This document shows positions 57,640 to 64,000 of a stretch of 64,000 nucleotides of DNA, in pieces. How positions within the stretch are numbered: position 1 is the stretch's first letter; every line of letters starts with the position of its first letter. Source of the stretch: Plotosus lineatus (taxonomy: Eukaryota; Chordata; Actinopteri; Siluriformes; Plotosidae); NCBI GenBank assembly GCA_024760905.1, contig CM045746.1, positions 11,692,966 to 11,756,965 of the forward strand, read 5' to 3'. The notes under the pieces are model-generated. The model worked only from the letters and a program-made list of their open reading frames with translations, ran no database searches and was not told the DNA's origin. A program made the position numbers and the translations under genes.

Positions 57640-58790
57640 TTTTAAAATGGCTTTAAATATCATCAATATTACAAGGAACACGCAAAATCTTTAACAAGAA
57701 AACTTCTGTTTGTTCTTGGAAAAAGTCAAATTGGACCTTGAGAAATGGAGACCGCTTCACCTGTCCTTAGCAGGAAAAGTGAATTGTATTGAAATGAATG
57801 TACTTGCCAAATTTACCTGTTTCATTGTATCCCACTTTATCGCCTAATTTTTTAATATATTAATACATTTTCATTTCATTTATTTCCTCTTCCAAGTTTG
57901 TGTTATTATTTGGCCTCAAATGTTCAAAAAATTGTATATTGGCTTCACACCCCTGACTCCGACTGGGGCCACGGATGAAGCCACATCTTGCATCTGAACC
58001 TCTCACTTCTCAATCTGACAGTACATTAATAATCACTCTGGATTTGATACTGTGTAGTCACCTTTTCCCCACAGCTAGATTAGACTCTGATTTCACCCCT
58101 TTGGCATTAAATAATGTTAAAGATATGTTCATAAACTGGCCTTCTAATTAGGATTAAGTGGCTTTTAAAAATCAGTGAATGATTGTACATAAACTCAACT
58201 TCTGTAAGCTTTGACAAGTTGTCGAGCGAGTTTGGTCTGCTTCAATTGAGCTTATTTTGATATTTCCAAGTCTGTCACTTTCTTCAGCAGAATGACTCCA
58301 ACTTCCCATATATACCATAACCGTCTCGTTTAGAGGTTCTGTTAGAGTCTCCCTTCAACACTAAAAGACTTATCTAAAGGATTACTGACTCTACAGGATC
58401 TTTTAAAAACATAATACTCACAAAGACCAGGGCAGACTGGGTGGATGAGTTGGGGGAGGACTTGGAGGAGGACATATGAGACAGCACCCAATTCAGAGTA
58501 AATGAGAGCACTTCCTGCGCTAAATTTAGCATAATACAATTCAAGGACTTACATCGTATCCACTACTCCAAAGTAAGACGGGTTAAAATAAATTCCAACA
58601 TTGATACAGGCTGAGGCACGTGTGGAAGTTCTCCTGCCAATTTAACCCATGTTTTTTTTCCATGTCCAGCCCGAACAGACTATAGGTCTATGATCTTTAA
58701 AACATAGTTAGAGGCATTTAGTATCGAGCTCTGTGTGGGGTTGGGCAACAAAAGAAATGTTGTGAGCACTATTGAGAGCCTAAGAGCCTG
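57640..58790 (+). mobile_element. L1-like LINE relic in a cpe intron
   Basis: Plus-strand translations across frames resemble the end of a fish L1 ORF2: LEKVKLDLEKWRPLHLSLAG (57730), KVNCIEMNVLAKFTC (57775), and further on FSIIQFKDLHRIHYSKVRR (58515) and SPANLTHVFFPCP (58635). Heavily frame-broken. It is antisense to cpe. Confidence 0.65.
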
Positions 58791-58819
58791 CTTGTTTGTT
58801 TATTAACCTAATGTATATA

Positions 58820-59285
58820 CAGGCATCCCTCACTTTCCACGGTTAATGGGGACCGAGCCCCCCGCCCCGCGACCACCGATTTCCGCGAAGTAGGATTGAC
58901 CCTCCTGACTGACGTATATGTACATGTATATGTGTATATAATATCAATAAATACAAATTCAATGCTATACATGCTTATAATTACAATTAAACATTCAAAA
59001 ATAATGCATTAGATGTAAATAAAATATAAATACACACATACGGATGCGTGCGCACATACACACAGATGCGCAACTCACATAAAAATGTAAGTAGTTTTGA
59101 TGGGGGTTTTGGCTTGTTTTTTTGCAGAATTGGCCTTGTTTTGCAGCATTTTCCTTAACTTTTTATCTATTTTAACTTAATTTCCTTATTTTTTTATTTT
59201 TTCGATTAATATTTTTGAAAAACCTGCGATGCCCTTAAGCCGCAGAAACTGAAACACGGAGTAGCGAGGGATCAAGGGATCACTG
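58820..59285. mobile_element. Tigger-like MITE, CAGGCATCCCTCACTTTCC type
   Basis: Left CAGGCATCCCTCACTTTCCA, right GTAGCGAGGGATCAAGGGAT then CACTG, flanked by TA. About 466 bp, related to 55679-56140. Confidence 0.82.
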
Positions 59286-59508
59286 TATATACAGGGATCC
59301 TTCACTACTTTGCGCTTCAATTCATGCAGCTTCAGTGCATCGCTGAAAAAACAACAACCCCGAAACAAACAAAACAAAAAAACAACCCAAAATCCCCCAT
59401 CAAAACTAGTTACACTGTTGCATCTGTGTGTGCACGCGTATCTGCACGTGTCTCTATGTCTGTTGTCTTCTTCTCATGCAATACAATGTGTATGTGGGTG
59501 TATTTATA

Positions 59509-60270
59509 CAGTCATACCTCACCTCACGAAATTAATCTGTTCCAGAAGTAATTTCGTAGCCTGATTTTTTCATAAGTGGAGTAGCGTTTCACATGGAAAA
59601 GGCTTGATTCGTTCCAAGGCCCCCGATACTACCCCCTAAACCTTTTAAAAATTATAAAAGTATACCTTTTAAGGCCTCCTTCTGCTTCAATATTGTACCA
59701 ATGGTAGACGAGTTTCGGCCATATTTCTTTGTGATATCACTCAACCGCATGCCACGAGCCCGCTTCTTCTTTTCACTCGCACCGGGAATCACTTTCTTGG
59801 GGCCCATGATAAATGATGAAAAATAAAGTTGCCATGAGCACACTTAAAAAACTCACAAAACAACAGTAACTCTGTCCTTTACGTGTGTTAGAACTCTGTG
59901 ACGAACAATGGGTCGAAGGCACACAAAAAGCATCATGGGTATTATGGAGATACAGCTTCCTCCTAGCCAATGGTCGAGGGCACACGAAAAGCATCATGGG
60001 TATTATGGAGATGCAGCTCCCTTCTAGCCAATGGTCAAAGGCACACGAAAAGCATCATGGGTATTATGGAGATACAGCCAATGGGAGGCCAGCGGGGTGG
60101 GGTGTTTGGAGATAGCCAATGGGAGAGCAACTAGCACATTGTTTGAATTTTTGAGATGGCGCGTTTCGTAATGTGAATTTTTTTTGTATCCAGAGATGGA
60201 TATTTTAGGTAAATGCGTTTCGTAACATATTTTATGTTTGTTGGGTCTTTCGTAAGGTGAGGTACCACTG
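59509..60270 (-). mobile_element. Tigger-like (pogo) element with transposase remnant, inner element
   Basis: TA on both sides (59507-59508, 60271-60272); ends CAGTCATACCTCACCTCACG and CGTAAGGTGAGGTACCACTG. Carries a transposase N-terminus and a 61-bp tandem repeat (CACACGAAAAGCATCATGGG units, 59911-60085, about 2.7 copies). Confidence 0.88.
59652..59807 (-). pseudogene. Tigger/pogo transposase, N-terminal remnant
   Basis: From ATG at 59807: MGPKKVIPGASEKKKRARGM, RLSDITKKYGRNSSTIGTIL and KQKEALKG, which matches the CENP-B/Tigger-type N-terminal helix-turn-helix. About 50 residues; the DDE domain is absent. It identifies this terminal-repeat family as pogo/Tigger rather than another class. 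Confidence 0.82.
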
Positions 60271-60568
60271 TATTTTATTTACATCTTCTGTTTTTATTGA
60301 ATATTTAATTGTTATTATAAGAATTTATAGCATTGAATATGTATTTATTGATATTATATATGCACATATACATGTATGCATACATCAGTCAGGGTGGTTG
60401 GGGGTGATCCTACTTTGCAGATTTCGATGGTCGCGTGGGGATCTCAGTCCCAATTAACCGCAGAAAGTGAGGGATCCCTGTGTATATATATATATATATA
60501 TATCTTCTTCTTTTCCTTTCGCTTTTCCCTTTTTCCCTTCAGGGGTCGCCACAGTGAATCATCTGCCT

Positions 60569-62670
60569 TCATCTCACCCTATCCTTTGCATCTTCTTCTC
60601 TTACACCAACGACCTTCATGTCCTCCTTCACCACATCCATGAATCGTCTCTTTGGTCTTCCTCTAGGCCTTTTGCCTGGTAGTTCCAGCCTCAGCATCCT
60701 ATTACCAATATACTCACTATCCCTCTGTACATGTCCAAACCATCTCAATCTAGCCTCTCTGACTTTGTCTCCAAAACGTCTTATGTGTGCAGTCCCTCTG
60801 ATGTGCTCATTCCTAATCCTGTCCATCCTTGTTACTCCCAAAGAGAACCTCAACATTTTCATCTCTGCTACCTCCAGCTCTGCCTCCTGTCTTTTCCCCA
60901 GGGCCACTGTTTCTAACCCATACAACATCGTTGGCCTCAACACCGTCTTATACACTTTTCCTTTCATTCTTGCCGATACTCTCCTATCACACATCACACC
61001 GGACACTTTTCTCCAACCATTCCAACCTGCCTGCACACGTTTCTTCACCTCTTTTCCACACTCTCCATTGCTCTGGATTGTTGAGCCTAAGTACTTAAAA
61101 TCCTCCACCTTTCTTATCTCTGCTCCCTGTAATCTCACCGTTCCTCTTGGGTGCTTGTCATTCATGCACATGTATTCTGTCTTACTGAGGCTAATCTTCA
61201 TTCCCCTCCTTTCCAGGGCATACCTCCACCTCTCTAGATTTTCCTGCACTTGTTCTCTGCTCTCACTACAGATCACAATGTCATCTGCAAACATCATAGT
61301 CCATGGGAATCTTGTCTAACCTCGTCTGTCAGCCTGTCCATCACCATAGCAAACAAGAAGGGGCTGAGAGCTGACCCTTGATGCAGTCCCACCTCCACCT
61401 TGAACTCTTGTGTCACACCGACAGCACACCTCACCACTGTCTTACATCTCTCATACATGTCCTGCACCACTCTAACATACCTCTCCGCCACTCCAGACTT
61501 CCCCATGCAATACCACAGTTCTTCTCTCGGCCCCCTGTCATATGCTTTCTCCAGATCCACAAAGGCACAATGCAGCGCCCTCTGACCTTCTCTGTACTTC
61601 TCCATTAACATCCTCAAGGCAAACACTGCATCTGTGGTGCTCTTTCTTGGCATGAAACCAAACTGTTGTTCACAAATGCTGACCTCTGCCCTTAGTCTAG
61701 CTTCCACAATTCTTTCCCATAACTTCATCTTATGGCTCATCAACTTTATCCCTCTGTAGTTGCCACAACTCTGCACGTCTCCCTTGTTCTTAAAAATGGG
61801 CACCAGCACACTTCTCCTCCATTCCTCTGGCATCCTCTCACTCTCTAAGACCTTGTTAAATGTTCTTGTCAAAAAATCTACTGCTACCTCTCCTAGACAC
61901 TTCCATACCTACACCGGTATGTCATCAGGACCAACTGCCTTTCCATTCTTCATCCTCTTCAATGCCCTCCTCACTTCACCCTTACTAATCTTTGCTACTT
62001 CCTGGTCCTCAACAGTCACCTCTTCTACTCTTTTTTCTCTCTCATTTTCCTCATTCATCAGCTCTTCAAAGTACTCTTTCCATCTTCCCAGCACACTTCT
62101 GTCATCAGTCAATACATTTCCCTCTCTGTCCTTTATCAATCTAACTTGCTGCACATCCTTCCCATCTCTATTTCTCTGCTGTGCCAACCTGTATTGATCA
62201 TTTTCTCCCTCTTTACTTTCCAACTGAGCATACAAGTCATCAAACGGGCTCTGTTTGGCCTCTGACACCGCTACCTTTGCCTTACGCTGTGTATCCCTGT
62301 ACTCCTGTTTACTCTCTTCGGTTTTCTCAATGTCCCACTTCTTCTTAGCTAACCTCTTCCTTTGTACACACTCCTGCACTTCCTCATTCCACCACCAAGT
62401 CTCCTTATCTACTTTCCTTGCAGATGACACACCAAGTATTCTCCTACCTGTCTCCCTAATCACATTAGCTTTAGTTGTCCAGTCATCTGGAAGCATTTCC
62501 TGACCACCCAAAGCCTGTTTCAACTCCTCCTTGAAGACAACCCGACACTCTTCCTTTTTCAACTTCCACCACTTTGTCTTCTGCTCTGCCTTTGCCTTCT
62601 TCACCTTCTTCACCATCAGCATCATCCTGCACACCACCATCCTATGCTGTTTGGCAACACTCTCACCCAC
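60569..62670 (-). pseudogene. RTE LINE, linker and reverse transcriptase, lightly damaged
   Basis: Continues in frame from the endonuclease part. Motifs: GKAVGPDDIP, FGFMPRKSTTDAVFALRM, AFVDLEKAYDRGPREELW, LHQGSALSPFLFAMVMD, and MMFADDIVICSE. Lesions by comparison with the copy at 34.4 kb: a nonsense TAG at about 61911 (in place of GAG after DDIPV), a one-base deletion near 61310, and a TGA in place of TGG near 60570. Known role: target-primed reverse transcription of the LINE, and probably of SINE-A. Confidence 0.88.
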
Positions 62671-62706
62671 TACTACTTTGCAGTCACTGACTTCCTTTAA
62701 ATTACG

Positions 62707-63531
62707 TCACCTGCACAAGATGTAGTCTACCTGTGTGCTCCTACCTCCACTTTTATAAGTCATCCTATGCTCCTCTCTCTTCTGGAAGAAAGTATTCACC
62801 ACAGCCATTTCCATCCTTTTTGCAAAATCTACCAACATCTGTCCTTCTGCGTTCTTGTCCTGGATAACAAACCTCCCCATCACTTCCTCGTCCCCTCTGT
62901 TTCCTGCACCAACATGTCCATTGAAGTCTGACCCAATGACCACTCTTTGACCTCTGGGGGTACTCTGCATCACTTCATCTAACTCCCTCCAGAATCTCTC
63001 CTTCTCTTCTCGCTCACATCCTGTCTGTGGGGCATAAGCACTAACAACATTGACCATCACGCCTTCAATTTCTAACTTGAGACTCATCACTCTGTCTGAC
63101 ACTCTTTTCACTTCTAGAACATTCCTGACAAACTCCTCCTTCAAGATCACTCCGACTCCATTTCTCTTCCCATCCACACCATGATAAAACAGCTTAGACC
63201 CTGCTCCTATGCTTCTAGCCTTGTTACCTTTCCACCTGGTCTCCTGAACACACAGTATGTCCACCTTCCTCCTCTGCATCATGTCAGCCAACTCTCTACC
63301 TTTTCCTGCCATAGTTCCAACGTTCAAAGTCCCTACTTTCAGTCCTAGACTCATGCCTTTCCTCTCCTCTCTCTGGCAACGGACACGCCTCCCGCCTCTC
63401 CTTCTTCGACGTCTTCGACCAACAGTAGTCCAATTGCCATCAGCACCCTGTTGGTTGACGGCACTGATGGCGGTCGTTGTTAATCCGGGCCTTGACCGGT
63501 CCGGTATGTCATTCTTTCTTGTCATTCGCAT
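62707..63531 (-). CDS. RTE LINE, apurinic-type endonuclease part (to a CpG-decay stop)
   Basis: From ATG 63531. The AP-endonuclease domain starts near residue 55: LKVGTLNVGTMAGKGRELAD, CVQETRWKG (catalytic E), GVGVILKEEFVRNV, SAYAPQTG, VIGSDFNGHVG (D and N), TYKSGGRSTQVDYILC. The frame then meets a TGA at 62709-62707, which looks like CGA to TGA decay, and the same frame continues with NLKEV into the RT part. So the endonuclease and RT belong to one ORF of about 1,000 codons, the usual size for RTE. Confidence 0.88.
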   Translation of the reverse strand: MRMTRKNDIPDRSRPGLTTTAISAVNQQGADGNWTTVGRRRRRRRGGRRVRCQREERKGMSLGLKVGTLNVGTMAGKGRELADMMQRRKVDILCVQETRWKGNKARSIGAGSKLFYHGVDGKRNGVGVILKEEFVRNVLEVKRVSDRVMSLKLEIEGVMVNVVSAYAPQTGCEREEKERFWRELDEVMQSTPRGQRVVIGSDFNGHVGAGNRGDEEVMGRFVIQDKNAEGQMLVDFAKRMEMAVVNTFFQKREEHRMTYKSGGRSTQVDYILCR

Positions 63532-63671
63532 AGTTTATTTGGCATTTGTTTTACGCCGGATGCCCTTCCTGACGCAACCCTCTGCATTTATCCGGGCTTG
63601 GGACCAAGCAAAGAACAAGACACTGGTTTGTGCCCCCCCTCACGGCTGCATTATGAGATACCACTGTGTAT

Positions 63672-63679
<8 letters not shown>

Positions 63680-63721
<42 letters not shown>
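63680..63721. repeat. (TA)n array in a palindromic setting
   Basis: TA run flanked by GATACCACTGTGTATATACA on the left and CACACAGTGGTATC on the right, an inverted repeat made of two Tigger-type ends facing each other. Confidence 0.88.
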
Positions 63722-63727
<6 letters not shown>

Positions 63728-63744
63728 GTATGTATGTATACACA

Positions 63745-64000
63745 CAGTGGTATCTCACTTTATGCAAGTCTCACCAAATGAAAAATGCAGGTTACGAAAC
63801 ACATTTTTCTAACATTTTTGTCTCTGTATACAAAAGAAGTTCACGTTACGAAAGCGGCATCTTAAAAATTCAAACGCGCTATTCAAACATTAAAACGCAC
63901 CATTCAAATAATGCACGAGATGCTCACCCATCAATGACGTTCAAACATCCCGCCCCGCTGGCCACTCGAGCGCCATCTTGGACAGGTCCACATGATGCCA
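63745..64000. mobile_element. Tigger-like element, cut by the window edge
   Basis: Starts CAGTGGTATCTCACTTTATG and continues with GGTTACGAAACACATTTTTC and, near the edge, CCCGCCCCGCTGGCC, as in the other Tigger-like copies. The far end is outside the window. Confidence 0.75.

Larger units (their letters stand above)
59292..60480. mobile_element. Tigger-like MITE, outer element of a nest
   Basis: Left CAGGGATCCTTCACTACTTT, right GCAGAAAGTGAGGGATCCCTG. A second Tigger-like element (59509-60270) sits inside it. The outer element starts only 6 bp after the end of the previous one. Confidence 0.78.
60504..63651 (-). mobile_element. RTE-type LINE, near full-length (about 3.15 kb)
   Basis: The most complete copy. 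5' end near 63651; a 5' untranslated stretch with GGAAGGGCATCCGGCGTAAA (63555-63575); one long frame with endonuclease and RT; 3' end GGCGACCCCTGAAGGGAAAA and an (AAG)-type terminus against a TA run (60483-60503). Only a handful of lesions separate it from an intact frame. TA tracts lie close to both ends, as for the copy at 34.4 kb. Confidence 0.92.

Noticed and set aside
58342..58539. Minus-strand frame considered as an upstream cpe exon
   Set aside because: No CPE-like residues and no matching splice phase; it is antisense to the L1-like relic.

Overview
This window is vertebrate nuclear DNA, almost certainly from a ray-finned (teleost) fish. Two protein-coding genes are caught only at their edges: exon 1 of a tolloid-like 1 gene (tll1, minus strand, 216-390) and the last two coding exons of carboxypeptidase E (cpe, minus strand, 57360-57478 and 54021-54119). 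Both run right to left, so cpe lies upstream of tll1 with about 53.6 kb between the cpe stop codon and the tll1 start. CPE and TLL1 are neighbours in the same orientation on human chromosome 4, so the window spans a conserved syntenic joint. The species cannot be resolved from the sequence alone; the repeats (Tc1, Tigger-like and hAT elements, RTE- and L2-like LINEs, several tRNA-derived SINE families, very long TA arrays) are typical of teleosts.

Layout. 1-3.1 kb: tll1 exon 1, a CpG-rich 5' flank and a second CpG-rich block near 2.65-2.97 kb. 3.2-5.4 kb: a Tc1-like element and a small hAT. 6.2-11.6 kb: a degenerate 30-bp minisatellite with a ~184-bp higher-order period, split by SINEs and by two head-to-tail fragments of a LINE with a C-terminal restriction-like endonuclease. 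13.2-14.9 kb: an L2-like LINE in two opposed pieces, with a foldback hAT element and its 8-bp target duplication inside. 15-34 kb: dense SINEs, an RTE LINE stub, an L2-like LINE 3' end and a decayed THAP-domain exon. 34.3-36.3 kb: an RTE-type LINE with a 614-codon open reverse transcriptase frame, embedded in a TA array. 36-48 kb: Tigger-like elements, a three-level nest (SINE, then hAT, then SINE) and minisatellites. 48.7-50.6 kb: a second Tc1 copy abutted by an RTE LINE. 52-60 kb: the cpe 3' end, with introns loaded with Tigger-like elements, an L1-like remnant and TA arrays. 60.5-63.65 kb: a near full-length RTE LINE of about 3.15 kb.

The most interesting system is a modular retroposon network (names SINE-A to SINE-E are local to this report). 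SINE-A has a tRNA-type head and a tail matching two separate parts of the RTE LINE in this same window: a block from the LINE 5' end just ahead of its ORF, joined to the LINE 3' terminus. SINE-B has a different tRNA-type head and an unrelated tail. A third, abundant class (10 copies) carries the SINE-A head and body joined to the SINE-B tail at a short microhomology, so a tail swap produced a new, successful SINE lineage. Several copies keep clear target-site duplications.

All gene names rest on remembered protein similarity and visible motifs; no database search was run. Family names for repeats are likewise assigned by recognition.
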